Shown here: in pieces, positions 1 through 9,063 of the stretch
Numbering within the stretch: position 1 is the stretch's first letter
How the letters are laid out: each line of letters opens with the position of its first letter
Assembly: GCA_947497065.1 (NCBI GenBank)
Contig: CANMEQ010000003.1
Span: 248,001-312,000 of the forward strand
Source of the DNA: an uncultured Paracoccaceae bacterium
GTDB lineage: Bacteria; Pseudomonadota; Alphaproteobacteria; Rhodobacterales; Rhodobacteraceae
Length of the DNA stretch: 64,000 nucleotides
Direction of reading: 5' to 3'
Position numbers and translations under genes: made by a program
The notes under the pieces: generated by a model
The model's input: the letters and a program-made list of their open reading frames with translations, nothing else
Told to the model about the DNA's origin: nothing
Databases searched by the model: none

Positions 1-413
1 GTCCGCTGCACGGGGGGGCCTTCGCCAAATTCAGTGGTGTGGCCACCAAACGGACGCTGGTAAATCTTGCCTTCTTCGGTCCGGCTGAACGGCACACCAT
101 AGTGCTCCAGCTCATAGACCGCCTTGGGCGCTTCACGGGCGAGGTATTCCATCGCATCCGTGTCACCCAACCAGTCAGACCCTTTTACAGTGTCATACAT
201 GTGCCACTGCCAGCTATCAGGCCCCATGTTCCCCAAAGACGCCGCGATACCACCTTGGGCCGCAACCGTGTGGGAACGTGTTGGGAAAACTTTGGAAATA
301 CAGGCCGTCCGCAGACCCTGTTCCGCCATGCCCAACGTGGCCCGCAAACCTGCGCCACCGGCGCCAACAACCACGACATCATATTCGTGGGTTTCATATT
401 CGTATTCAGCCAT
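1..413 (-). CDS. sdhA: Succinate dehydrogenase flavoprotein subunit, N-terminal part
   Basis: This is the first 137 codons of SdhA; the rest lies beyond the left edge. SdhA oxidises succinate to fumarate in complex II and passes electrons to the Fe-S subunit. The translation begins [20 protein letters not shown], a Rossmann FAD-binding glycine motif. It continues with the SHTVAAQGG motif, whose His carries the covalent FAD in this family. The start at 413 follows sdhD by 18 bases on the same strand, in the usual sdhCDA order. Family identity is secure; only the N-terminal quarter can be judged. Confidence 0.96.
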   Translation of the reverse strand, partial: MAEYEYETHEYDVVVVGAGGAGLRATLGMAEQGLRTACISKVFPTRSHTVAAQGGIAASLGNMGPDSWQWHMYDTVKGSDWLGDTDAMEYLAREAPKAVYELEHYGVPFSRTEEGKIYQRPFGGHTTEFGEGPPVQR

Positions 414-431
414 GTCTCGACCTCGAAATTC

Positions 432-803
432 TTAAAGTGCAATCCGCACGATTGCGAAAACGCCAGCAGCCGCAGCTGCGTAGCTCAAACAGATGGTGCC
501 AATGATCAGCGCCTTGCGCGCCAACCCTTGAACATAGTCCTCGATCAACGTCTGCACACCGCCCTTGAAGTGGAACCAGCCGACCAGCATGGTCAAGATG
601 CCAACAATCGCGGGGAATGGGCGCGCATAATAGGCAGCCGCCTCGTCATAGGGCAGGCCCAGCGCATAGCCGAATGTGAAAATGAACAGCGGCGTCAGGA
701 TCAACAACCCGACAGACGACACCATCATGTGCCAGTGATGCATCGTGCCCGACTTGGCAGACCCCATCCCAGCGGCGCGTTTACGATCCGTTAGAAAAGC
801 CAT
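432..803 (-). CDS. sdhD: Succinate dehydrogenase membrane anchor subunit SdhD
   Basis: A 123-residue protein with three hydrophobic segments (about residues 25-48, 62-82 and 92-118) after a basic N-terminus. It matches the size and topology of the cytochrome b556 small anchor that holds SdhAB in the membrane and helps form the heme and quinone sites. It lies between sdhC (15-base gap) and sdhA (18-base gap), which fixes the assignment, because anchor subunits have weak sequence conservation. His residues near 22-25 (MHHWH) are candidate heme or quinone site residues; that is inference. Confidence 0.93.
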   Translation of the reverse strand: MAFLTDRKRAAGMGSAKSGTMHHWHMMVSSVGLLILTPLFIFTFGYALGLPYDEAAAYYARPFPAIVGILTMLVGWFHFKGGVQTLIEDYVQGLARKALIIGTICLSYAAAAAGVFAIVRIAL

Positions 804-818
804 TTTGAACGCCTCCCC

Positions 819-1202
819 TTAAACAACAATGATTGTGAAAATCGTCAGCAACACGGTGCCAACAACAGACATCTGGGCAAACAACTCAGACTTCTCAACG
901 TCCAGCATATGGCCGCTGTCCCAAATCAAATGGCGCACGCCACCCAACAAATGGTACCAAAGGCACGCAACAGACCCCAGCATGATCAGATCACCAAACC
1001 AGCTGGTGATAAATCCATTGGCCCGTGCATAGGCTTCAGGCCCAGTGGACAAAGCAACCAACCACCAAACAGCCATCAAGGCTGCGACGATCAATGCGTT
1101 GCCCGTGATGCGCACGAAGATCGACGAAATCGATGTCCACTGCGGGCGATAAATCATGAGGTGCGGAGAGAGAGGGCGATTGCCCCTGTTCACATCTGCC
1201 AT
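819..1202 (-). CDS. sdhC: Succinate dehydrogenase cytochrome b556 subunit SdhC
   Basis: A 127-residue integral membrane protein starting MADVNRGNRPLSPHLMIYRP. It has the SdhC signature (RPLSPHL...Y and the SI..R.TG segment near residues 25-34) and the LWYHLLGGVRHLIWD segment near residues 80-95, which contains the conserved heme-ligand His region. It is the large cytochrome subunit of complex II and is first in the sdhCDA operon. The 299-base gap upstream contains a candidate promoter and three copies of a GTGATCAC palindrome, annotated separately. Confidence 0.96.
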   Translation of the reverse strand: MADVNRGNRPLSPHLMIYRPQWTSISSIFVRITGNALIVAALMAVWWLVALSTGPEAYARANGFITSWFGDLIMLGSVACLWYHLLGGVRHLIWDSGHMLDVEKSELFAQMSVVGTVLLTIFTIIVV

Positions 1203-1260
1203 GTCAGTTCCCTTATGCTTGGCTGTCCAGTGCGGCTATGCACGAGAATTCGTTACGTCT

Positions 1261-1288
1261 TTATTAGCGTATAAAACCAAAGTGTCAC
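1261..1288 (-). promoter_or_regulatory. Candidate sigma-70-like promoter for sdhCDA
   Basis: On the minus strand a GTGACA element (1288-1283) is followed after 16 bases by TAATAA (1266-1261), about 60 bases upstream of the sdhC start. This would give a leader of roughly 50 nt. The paired palindromes at 1347-1376 would then sit 60-90 bases upstream of the -35 element. The assignment rests only on consensus resemblance. Confidence 0.35.
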
Positions 1289-1346
1289 GTAACGTGAGCG
1301 GTATCAGATGCGGAATCTTGCCGCAGATTGCCTGTTTTTTATCATT

Positions 1347-1376
1347 TGTGATCACACAGCAAGGCGCGTGATCACA
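1347..1376. promoter_or_regulatory. Paired GTGATCAC operators upstream of sdhCDA
   Basis: TGTGATCACA at 1347-1356 is a perfect 10-bp palindrome and CGTGATCACA at 1367-1376 is a near copy; their centres are exactly 20 bp apart. The same arrangement recurs upstream of sucC (7657-7686), and one copy precedes the FCD-GntR gene (19863-19874). FadR-subfamily GntR proteins commonly bind palindromes of this size. The regulator is inferred. Confidence 0.7.
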
Positions 1377-1475
1377 AAAAACATTTTTGTCGGAAATATT
1401 CGGAAACCAGTGTCGCTCATCACATGAATCGCAGGCTTGCTCGCACCGCCGCCCTTGCACGCAACACATTCGGTT

Positions 1476-1485
1476 AGTGATCACA
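1476..1485. promoter_or_regulatory. Third GTGATCAC palindrome, just downstream of mch
   Basis: AGTGATCACA lies 17 bases past the mch stop codon and about 100 bp from the paired sites. It keeps the GTGATCAC core with one mismatch to the 10-bp palindrome. It could be an auxiliary operator of the sdh promoter; the spacing does not match the 20-bp pair. Confidence 0.5.
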
Positions 1486-1501
1486 AGCGTCCCGTCCCGC
1501 C

Positions 1502-2521
1502 CTAGCGCGGCATCAACGCCCAGTAATCCAAATCCAAAACCACCTCAGGCAGGTACTTTCCATCCGCACCGCGCAGCGCCCCCGCTGCACTGCCCTTCGT
1601 CGCCACCAACCGCAACCGCACCGCCGCAACATCCGGCGCATCGGTTTCCGCGATGTCCAACACCTCAGACCAAGCCCGCACCGTATCGCCTGCAAAACAG
1701 GGGTTCGCATGGGCGCCTGCGTTGATCGCCACCATACATTCCGCCGTGCCCAGCCCGTTAAACGACAGGGCCCGCGCCATAGAAATGATATGGCCGCCGT
1801 AAATCAACCGCTGCCCTTGGGGCCGCGCGGTCACATCAAAATGCACCTTCGCGGTGTTCTGCCACAGCCGCGTGGCCATCATGTGCTCCGCCTCTTCCAG
1901 CGTCACACCGTCCACGTGATCGATCACCTCGCCCACAGTGTAGGCATCGCTGCGGTATCCCTTCACATCATATTGTTTGAAATCCAGCCCCTCAGGCACC
2001 ACCAACTGATCCGCTGGCACCACATCAGGCAGATCCGGCACAACCGTCTCCGGCGCAGGCGCTGCCGCATCGCGTTTGCGCACCATCACCCAGCGCACAA
2101 ACCGCAGCACATCTTCACCGGCGGCATTCACCCCCGTGGTGCGCACCCAAACAATACCAGTCTTGCCGTTGGAATTTTCCTTCAGCCCGATCACCTCGGT
2201 CACAGCGCCCAGCGCATCACCGGGATAGACCGGTTTCAACCACCGCAAATCCGCATACCCAAGGTTCGCCACCGCATTGAGCGAAATATCCGGCACCGTG
2301 GCCCCGAACACCTTATGAAACACGATCAAATCGTCCAGCGGCGCACGCGGCAACCCCACGCTCTGCGCCACCGGATCAGACACCGCCACCGCAAACCGTG
2401 TCGGATACAGCGCCTGATACAACGCCCGCTCCCCCTCGCCCACAGTGCGCAACGGCCCATGCCGGAACACCTGCCCCACGTGGTAATCCTCGAAGAAATA
2501 GCCGGCGTTGGTCTTGGTCAT
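1502..2521 (-). CDS. mch: Mesaconyl-CoA hydratase (MaoC-type double hotdog)
   Basis: A 339-residue protein made of two MaoC-like hotdog halves (about residues 1-160 and 185-339). The first opens with the FFEDYHVGQVFRHG segment typical of mesaconyl-CoA (beta-methylmalyl-CoA) hydratases, and the second contains the YGGHIISMARALSFNGL helix. In the ethylmalonyl-CoA pathway it hydrates mesaconyl-C1-CoA to beta-methylmalyl-CoA. The pairing with the malyl-CoA enzyme at 3257-4102 and the position beside sdh agree with that role. It overlaps the DUF1737 gene upstream by 4 bases (ATGA), implying translational coupling. Confidence 0.9.
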   Translation of the reverse strand: MTKTNAGYFFEDYHVGQVFRHGPLRTVGEGERALYQALYPTRFAVAVSDPVAQSVGLPRAPLDDLIVFHKVFGATVPDISLNAVANLGYADLRWLKPVYPGDALGAVTEVIGLKENSNGKTGIVWVRTTGVNAAGEDVLRFVRWVMVRKRDAAAPAPETVVPDLPDVVPADQLVVPEGLDFKQYDVKGYRSDAYTVGEVIDHVDGVTLEEAEHMMATRLWQNTAKVHFDVTARPQGQRLIYGGHIISMARALSFNGLGTAECMVAINAGAHANPCFAGDTVRAWSEVLDIAETDAPDVAAVRLRLVATKGSAAGALRGADGKYLPEVVLDLDYWALMPR

Positions 2522-2724
2522 TGCTGGCCCAGCTTCATTTCTGGCGTGTACGCGGCCTCAACCTCTTTGGTGACCGCCTGCGCACAGCGCATCACCCCAT
2601 TGGCCTGATCAAAGGCATATTGCGGGTCCCCATGCAGAACCCACCCCTTGGCCAAAGCCTCCGAAACCTTATGACAAAACGCGGACGTATCATCCTCGGT
2701 CAACAAACGGTAAATCACCCCCAT
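2518..2724 (-). CDS. DUF1737 domain protein
   Basis: A 68-residue soluble protein beginning MGVIYRLLTEDDTSAFCHKV. The YRLLTxDDTxxFC opening and the later GWxLHGDP motif are typical of the small DUF1737 family, whose function is not known to me. It overlaps nnrU by 10 bases and mch by 4 bases, so it is part of a tight operon with the ethylmalonyl-CoA pathway genes. A role in that pathway is only a neighbourhood guess. Confidence 0.82.
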   Translation of the reverse strand: MGVIYRLLTEDDTSAFCHKVSEALAKGWVLHGDPQYAFDQANGVMRCAQAVTKEVEAAYTPEMKLGQQ

Positions 2725-3260
2725 GGTGTCACTCCTAACATGTAATGGATCATCATCACGACGATCACGACAACCACGGTCGCGACCGCAGCAATAATTT
2801 CAGATTTCACCGGCGGCGCATGATAGGCCCCGCGCGCACCCTGCACACGGTTCAAAACCACCATCTCAGCCACCGCCCAAAGCGCCATCCCCCCGAACAG
2901 CACGAACGACGGCACATCGCCATTCACCAACAGATGCGCCACCGCCCACACAACCACAGCCGTCAGCTGCGGATGCCGGATCGCCCGCGTCACGCGCGTG
3001 CCCTTGCCCGATGCGGCAAACAGATAAAACGCAAACACCATCAACAGGTTGTTGATCCCCACCAAGGCACTGCTGCGGCCCCAGTACACGGCGCCATCGG
3101 CCATCTTGTAACCGATCACCATCAGCACAATCGCCCCAACAGATCCGGCCGCGACCAGCCCCTTACCTTTATCGCCAAACCCGGCGCGATGGGCTGGCGC
3201 GGCCCGTTTCCAAAAATGAACACCCGCCCATAGGGCAAGTCCAAGCAGTAAAAGTATCAT
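2715..3260 (-). CDS. NnrU family membrane protein
   Basis: A 181-residue protein with about five hydrophobic segments. It contains the GKGTRVTRAIRHPQLTAVVVWAVAHLLVNGD region (residues about 84-115), the conserved RHPQ...WAxAHLLxNGD signature of the NnrU/isoprenylcysteine methyltransferase-like family. NnrU was named from denitrifier clusters, but many homologues, as here, sit in this TCA/ethylmalonyl-CoA neighbourhood with no nitrogen-oxide genes beside them. It overlaps mcl2 by 4 bases. Its biochemical function is unknown. Confidence 0.85.
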   Translation of the reverse strand: MILLLLGLALWAGVHFWKRAAPAHRAGFGDKGKGLVAAGSVGAIVLMVIGYKMADGAVYWGRSSALVGINNLLMVFAFYLFAASGKGTRVTRAIRHPQLTAVVVWAVAHLLVNGDVPSFVLFGGMALWAVAEMVVLNRVQGARGAYHAPPVKSEIIAAVATVVVVIVVMMIHYMLGVTPWG

Positions 3261-4102
3261 GTGGTCTCCAACGTGGCGATTGCTTCGGCTTTCGCCAACG
3301 TCGCCCGCGCCGTCACAATGTGCAAGTTCTCAACGATCTTACCGTCCACCACAGCCACCCCCTGCCCTGCGGCCTCAGCATCGGCAAACGCCGCAATCTG
3401 GCGCTGCGCCAAATCAATCTCTGCCTGCGTCGGTGCAAAAGCGGCATTGGCAATCGCCACCTGCGCGGGATGGATCAAGGTCTTGCCATCAAACCCCATG
3501 TCGCGCCCCTGATCGCACTCCACGGCAAAGCCCGCCTCATCCTTGAACGCATTATAAACCCCGTCCAACGCCACCACCCCATGGGCGCGCGCGGCCAACA
3601 AACACATCTGCAAAGACGTCATCAGCGGCCCGCGATCGGCCTGATGCCGCGTGTTCAAATCTTTCGCCAAATCATTGGTGCCCAACACGAACCCTTCGAC
3701 CCGTGGATGCGCCGCAATCTCTGCCGCGTTCAAAACGCCTAGCGGCGTCTCCATCATCGCCCAAATCGGCTTGTCCGTCAGCGCCGCCAAGGCCTCAACA
3801 CCCGCCGCCCCATTCACCTTGGGCAACAACACCGCATCACACGCCATCCCATCCGCCGCGCGCGCATCCTCAGGGCCCCACACCGTGTCCAGCCCGTTGA
3901 TCCGCACAATCCGCAACCGCGCCCCATAGCCGCCCGTGGCCAACTCAGCAGCCAATGTTTCACGCGCCGCCCCCTTCTCGTCAGGGCTCACCGCATCTTC
4001 CAGATCAAACAGAATCACATCCACCGGCAAACCGCGCGCCTTATCCAACGCACGGGGCTTTGATCCGGGAATATACAGGGCAGAACGATAAGGGCGCGTC
4101 AT
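3257..4102 (-). CDS. mcl2: (3S)-malyl-CoA thioesterase (Mcl2-type, CitE/HpcH fold)
   Basis: A 281-residue HpcH/HpaI-CitE superfamily protein. SALYIPGSKPRALDKA, FDLEDAVSPDEK (acidic metal-binding motif) and MMETPLGVLNAAEI are the family landmarks, and GKTLIHPAQ lies near the C-terminus. The length of about 280 residues fits the (3S)-malyl-CoA thioesterase of Rhodobacterales better than the longer malyl-CoA lyase Mcl1 (about 318). It would hydrolyse malyl-CoA to malate after glyoxylate and acetyl-CoA condense. It heads an operon with nnrU-like, DUF1737 and mch. A malyl-CoA lyase role cannot be fully excluded from sequence. Confidence 0.8.
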   Translation of the reverse strand: MTRPYRSALYIPGSKPRALDKARGLPVDVILFDLEDAVSPDEKGAARETLAAELATGGYGARLRIVRINGLDTVWGPEDARAADGMACDAVLLPKVNGAAGVEALAALTDKPIWAMMETPLGVLNAAEIAAHPRVEGFVLGTNDLAKDLNTRHQADRGPLMTSLQMCLLAARAHGVVALDGVYNAFKDEAGFAVECDQGRDMGFDGKTLIHPAQVAIANAAFAPTQAEIDLAQRQIAAFADAEAAGQGVAVVDGKIVENLHIVTARATLAKAEAIATLETT

Positions 4103-4128
4103 AGGATATCCACATCAAGGTAATATAA

Positions 4129-4136
4129 TTGCGCAA
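4129..4136. promoter_or_regulatory. TTGCGCAA palindrome upstream of mcl2
   Basis: TTGCGCAA starts 27 bases upstream of the mcl2 start codon, within an AT-rich stretch (TAATATAATTGCGCAAAAC) that could hold the promoter. The same core is in the 16-bp palindrome upstream of mdh (5467-5482). The regulator is unknown. Confidence 0.35.
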
Positions 4137-4311
4137 AACTGCCCATATTTCTTTCAATCTTGCAAGCGCAATTTGCCGCGATGCAGCAAAAACCGCAAAC
4201 ACACAGGCCTGCGCAACACCACCGTCCCCCGCGATTAACCATATGATAAAGGGTCCCGCGCCACACTCTCCACCAGACGAAGAAGACAAATGCACCCTTT
4301 TGGAGAGACCC

Positions 4312-4620
4312 ATGACCGCCAAGATCATTGCCCTCGCCTGTGCCACATCCCTTCTGGCCAGCGCGACCTCAGCCCAACCAAGACCAAACTGCGGCGCCCA
4401 TTCATACGTAGTGGAACGCCTCGCCGCCGACTACGGCGAAGCCCGCCAATCCATCGGCATGTCCGCCGACAATACAATCGTCGAAATCTTCGCCTCCCAC
4501 GAGACTGGTACATGGACGATCACAGTCACCCGCGCGGGCGGCCCCACCTGTTTGGTCGCCAGCGGCGCAGGCTACCAATATCTCGATGAAGCGCTGCCAA
4601 ACACCGACAGCGGCGCGTAG
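4312..4620 (+). CDS. Small secreted hypothetical protein
   Basis: A 102-residue protein starting MTAKIIALACATSLLASATS, a clear Sec signal peptide with likely cleavage after ATSA. It has a GGAGAG ribosome binding site 8 bases upstream. The mature part contains two Cys (NCGAHSYVVERLAADYGEARQS and TCLVASG) that could form a disulfide. An in-frame extension back to 4129 lacks a ribosome site and would bury the signal peptide, so it was not used. No function is recognised. It is convergent with the TauE/SafE gene, 11 bases away. Confidence 0.75.
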   Translation: MTAKIIALACATSLLASATSAQPRPNCGAHSYVVERLAADYGEARQSIGMSADNTIVEIFASHETGTWTITVTRAGGPTCLVASGAGYQYLDEALPNTDSGA

Positions 4621-4631
4621 CACGGGCGCGC

Positions 4632-5378
4632 TCAAAGCGCGCTCACCCCGTCCCAAATCAGCTTGATCGACACCCCCAGCAACATCCAGGTCACCGCCGC
4701 ATAAAACACCCGCGTCGGAACAATCCGCACAATCTGATAGCCCACAAACACCGCGATCACCGCAGGCACGCATAAAATCGCGGTCACCTTCAGGCTGTGC
4801 AATTGCAGCTGGCCCAAATGATAATATGGCACAACTTTCAACAGGTTCATGATCGCAAAGGTCATGGTCGTCGTGCCCGCAAACACCAATTTCGGCATCC
4901 GTTGCGGCAAGGTCCACACCTGCCAGGGCGGCGCGCCTGCATGGCTGACAAAACTGGTGAACCCGGCCACCGTGGTCCAAAACACACCGCGCCCAACAGG
5001 CGCAGGCCGCGCCGGCCCCTCCGGGTCAGACCGCAGGATAAAGGTCACAGCAAACACCGCGCCAATCACCCCGATCAAAATCCGCACATGATCATCGGAC
5101 ACGATCCGCGCCGTCGACCACCCAATCAATGTGCCCAAAACAATGCCCACCACCGCAATCCGCACAACCCGCCAGTTGATCTGCGACCGGTAAGCCCAAA
5201 CCCCGAAAATATCCGAAAAGATAAACACCGGCAGCAGCAGCCCCGCCGCCGTCAACGGCGAAATCACAAGCGACATTAACGGCACCGCCAAAACCCCGAA
5301 CGCAGGCGCACCGCCCTTGGACAGGCCCACGCAAAATGCGGCCAAACCCGCCAGCGCCCAAAACGCAAACCCCTCCAT
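4632..5378 (-). CDS. TauE/SafE family sulfite/organosulfur exporter
   Basis: A 248-residue membrane protein with about seven to eight hydrophobic segments in two repeats. The GLSKGGAPAFGVLAVPLMSL segment near residue 20 and the SHAGAPPWQVWTLP segment near residue 130 are the paired glycine-rich motifs of the TauE/SafE (former DUF81) family. Start 5378 is chosen because GGAGG/GAGGAG lies just upstream; longer in-frame starts run into the divergent mdh promoter region. The substrate is unknown; family members export sulfite, sulfoacetate or other organosulfonates. Confidence 0.85.
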   Translation of the reverse strand: MEGFAFWALAGLAAFCVGLSKGGAPAFGVLAVPLMSLVISPLTAAGLLLPVFIFSDIFGVWAYRSQINWRVVRIAVVGIVLGTLIGWSTARIVSDDHVRILIGVIGAVFAVTFILRSDPEGPARPAPVGRGVFWTTVAGFTSFVSHAGAPPWQVWTLPQRMPKLVFAGTTTMTFAIMNLLKVVPYYHLGQLQLHSLKVTAILCVPAVIAVFVGYQIVRIVPTRVFYAAVTWMLLGVSIKLIWDGVSAL

Positions 5379-5456
5379 CGCTCCTCGCCTCCATCTTGCG
5401 GGAATCACCCGTACCATCGCCCGATCACGAAAATTTTTGCGGCATCGCAGCGGTCG

Positions 5457-6568
<1,112 letters not shown>

Positions 6569-6592
6569 GACCACACGGCATGTAGCACTTTG

Positions 6593-6620
6593 AAAGGCGT
6601 CCCTTCGGGGGCGCCTTTCT
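6593..6620 (+). terminator. Rho-independent terminator after mdh
   Basis: A perfect 11-bp stem (6593-6603 with 6608-6618, one G-T pair) is capped by a TTCG tetraloop and followed by CTTCGT. It begins 24 bases past the mdh stop codon. Confidence 0.85.
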
Positions 6621-6726
6621 TCGTCTCCGCACCTGCCCCCAAACCCACCCGCACCAGCCTCTCATCTTTGTCTGGGCAAAATTTCCTTGTGTTGGTACGG
6701 TCCACAAAACGACAGGATTGATCGAC

Positions 6727-7548
6727 ATGCCCTCTACAGACACAAAAACGCCCCTCAAACTCAGCTGGTGGGACGGCGAAAACTTTGGCGATGCGCTCAA
6801 TCCCTTGGTTGTCTCGCATATCTCTGGCCGCGACGTAGACCTCGCCAACCGCAACAAGGCCGATCTGTTCTGCGTGGGCAGCATCCTGCACAAAGTGCAG
6901 CCAATCTTTCACAAGAAACAGAAAAAGCGACCCGTCATTTGGGGCACCGGCATGCGCAGCCCCATCGCGGAATTGCGGTTCACCAAACATGTCGAATTTA
7001 GCGCCGTTCGCGGCCCTATCACGGCCTCCCTTCTGGGCATTCGCGATGTGGCCTTCGGCGATCCCGGCCTGTTCCTCGCCGACCTGACCGACCCCGCCAT
7101 CGCGCGCACAGACAAAATCGGCCTGATCCCGCACCACGCCGATTTCAACGAACGCAAAGCCGCCAACAGCGTCGACCTGTTCCAAGACAACACCGACATC
7201 ACCCTGATCGATCCGCGCACCAAAGATTCCGTCAGCGTTGCCAACCAAATCAAATCCTGCCGCCACATCTATTCCGCCAGCTTGCACGGCCTCATCGTGG
7301 CCGACGCCCTCGGCGTGCCGAACACATGGGTCGTCAGCAAAACCAACAAAATCCACCAAACCGCAGAAATCAAATTCCTCGATTACTTCCTGTCGGTGCG
7401 CCGCCCCTACGTCCCCCCGATCACCTTCCACGACCTAAGCGCCTACGACCTCACGCGCCCCACGCCCGACGGGCTGGAGTACGCGAACGGTGTAGAGGAC
7501 AGCAAAAACGCCCTGCGCGAGGCTTTCCCCCGAGAGCTTTTGGCCTAA
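6727..7548 (+). CDS. Polysaccharide pyruvyl transferase family protein
   Basis: A 273-residue protein beginning MPSTDTKTPLKLSWWDGENF. WWDGENFGDALNP at the N-terminus, WGTGM near residue 75, AVRGPIT near 95 and SASLHGLIVADALGVP near 190 are hallmarks of the WcaK/ExoV pyruvyl-transferase family. These enzymes add ketal pyruvate to exopolysaccharide sugars. An AGGA sequence 9 bases before ATG 6727 favours it over the TTG at 6718. It stands alone between the mdh terminator and the sucC operators, with no other surface polysaccharide gene nearby, so its substrate is not inferable. Confidence 0.82.
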   Translation: MPSTDTKTPLKLSWWDGENFGDALNPLVVSHISGRDVDLANRNKADLFCVGSILHKVQPIFHKKQKKRPVIWGTGMRSPIAELRFTKHVEFSAVRGPITASLLGIRDVAFGDPGLFLADLTDPAIARTDKIGLIPHHADFNERKAANSVDLFQDNTDITLIDPRTKDSVSVANQIKSCRHIYSASLHGLIVADALGVPNTWVVSKTNKIHQTAEIKFLDYFLSVRRPYVPPITFHDLSAYDLTRPTPDGLEYANGVEDSKNALREAFPRELLA

Positions 7549-7656
7549 CTCACCTCCAGACACGGCGCACAGCGCACAAGTGAACAGCCTGCGAAACAAC
7601 GCTCTGCACGCGAATCGTCGCGGCTGCGGGTCAATCAAGGTGAAGGAATATTAATT

Positions 7657-7686
7657 TGTGATCACACAATTATAGCTGTGATCACA
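7657..7686. promoter_or_regulatory. Paired TGTGATCACA operators upstream of sucC
   Basis: Two identical copies of TGTGATCACA at 7657-7666 and 7677-7686, centres 20 bp apart, lie 100-130 bases upstream of the sucC start. TATAGC lies between them (7671-7676). The arrangement duplicates that upstream of sdhC at 1347-1376. The most likely ligand is the FCD-GntR protein encoded at 19205-19855. Confidence 0.75.
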
Positions 7687-7786
7687 AATGTCGCTTTTTT
7701 CCCGCCCTTCGAAAGAAAGGCGTTCAGGCAAAGGATTCTTTAGGTTTATAGCGGAGGTAACGCTTATCAGACCGAAGGACGACTTC

Positions 7787-8980
7787 ATGAACATCCACGA
7801 ATATCAGGCCAAGGCGCTCCTCGCGTCCTATGGTGCCCCAGTCAGCGACGGCCGTGCCGTGTTGAAAGCAGAAGACGCTAAAACTGCTGCTGGCGAAATG
7901 GACGGCCCTTTGTGGGTGGTCAAGGCGCAGATCCACGCAGGTGGTCGCGGCAAAGGTAAATTCAAAGAAGCAGACGCTGGCGATGCCGGCGGTGTGCGTT
8001 TGACAAAATCTGTCGAAGAAGCTGCCGAAGAAGCCAAAAAGATGTTGGGCCGCACATTGGTCACACACCAAACTGGCCCAGCCGGTAAACAGGTCAACCG
8101 CGTCTACATCGAAGACGGCTCCGGCATCGAGACAGAAATGTACCTCGCCCTGCTCGTCGACCGTGCGACATCCCGCATCGGTTTCGTTGTCTCCACCGAA
8201 GGCGGCATGGACATCGAAGAAGTGGCAGAAGCCACTCCAGAGAAAATCCTCAACTTCACTGTTGATCCGGCAACAGGCTACCAAGCCTACCACGGCCGCC
8301 GCGTCGCATTCGCACTGGGCCTCAAAGGCGCTCAGGTAAAGCAGTGCGTTCAGCTCATGGGCCAGCTCTACAAAGCATTCACCGAAAAAGACATGGAAAT
8401 GCTCGAGATCAACCCGCTGATCATCACAGATGAAGGCAGCCTCAAAGTACTCGACGCCAAAGTGGCCTTCGACGGCAACGCGGTCTACCGCCACGCTGAC
8501 GTTGCAGAATTGCGCGACGAAACAGAAGAAGACCCCAAAGAGCTCGCAGCGTCCAAATACGACCTGAACTACATCGCGCTCGACGGTGAAATCGGCTGCA
8601 TGGTAAACGGTGCTGGCTTGGCGATGGCCACAATGGACATCATCAAACTCTACGGCGCAGAACCTGCAAACTTCCTCGACGTTGGCGGCGGCGCCACGAA
8701 AGAGAAAGTAACAGAAGCGTTCAAGATCATCACATCCGATCCGAACGTCAAAGGCATCCTCGTGAACATCTTCGGCGGCATCATGCGCTGCGACGTCATC
8801 GCAGAAGGCGTGATCGCTGCAGTGAAAGAAGTGGGCCTGCAGGTTCCTCTCGTTGTTCGCCTCGAAGGCACAAACGTTGAGAAAGGCAAAGAGATCATCA
8901 ACAACTCCGACGTTGATGTGATCGCCGCCGACGACCTCTCCGACGGCGCCGAGAAAATCGTAAAAGCCGTCAAAGGCTAA
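7787..8980 (+). CDS. sucC: Succinyl-CoA synthetase (ADP-forming) beta subunit
   Basis: A 397-residue ATP-grasp protein starting [20 protein letters not shown], the invariant SucC N-terminus. ATP-grasp residues are in [19 protein letters not shown] near residue 45, metal-binding residues in MLEINPLI near 205, and the C-terminal ligase domain has [10 protein letters not shown] near 325. It forms the alpha2beta2 or alpha-beta enzyme with SucD, making ATP from succinyl-CoA. GAAGGA lies 8 bases before ATG 7787. Its partner sucD is separated by an unrelated gene, which is unusual because the two are normally adjacent. Confidence 0.97.
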   Translation: MNIHEYQAKALLASYGAPVSDGRAVLKAEDAKTAAGEMDGPLWVVKAQIHAGGRGKGKFKEADAGDAGGVRLTKSVEEAAEEAKKMLGRTLVTHQTGPAGKQVNRVYIEDGSGIETEMYLALLVDRATSRIGFVVSTEGGMDIEEVAEATPEKILNFTVDPATGYQAYHGRRVAFALGLKGAQVKQCVQLMGQLYKAFTEKDMEMLEINPLIITDEGSLKVLDAKVAFDGNAVYRHADVAELRDETEEDPKELAASKYDLNYIALDGEIGCMVNGAGLAMATMDIIKLYGAEPANFLDVGGGATKEKVTEAFKIITSDPNVKGILVNIFGGIMRCDVIAEGVIAAVKEVGLQVPLVVRLEGTNVEKGKEIINNSDVDVIAADDLSDGAEKIVKAVKG

Positions 8981-8986
8981 AACATT

Positions 8987-9012
8987 GGCGGGGCAGCATC
9001 GCCTGCCCCACC
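8987..9012 (+). terminator. Hairpin after sucC (possible attenuator)
   Basis: A GC-rich 10-bp stem with one C-A mismatch (8987-8996 with 9003-9012, 6-base loop) starts 7 bases past the sucC stop. There is no T-run after it, so it may stabilise the sucC message or partially terminate before the downstream genes. Confidence 0.45.
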
Positions 9013-9063
9013 ATTCCCGCACGACTGGCGCACGTCTTCGCGCTGACACCCGCCCGATTGGGC

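Noticed and set aside
2715-3260. Denitrification role for the NnrU-like protein
   Set aside because: It is coupled to ethylmalonyl-CoA pathway genes and no nitric oxide reductase genes occur in the window.
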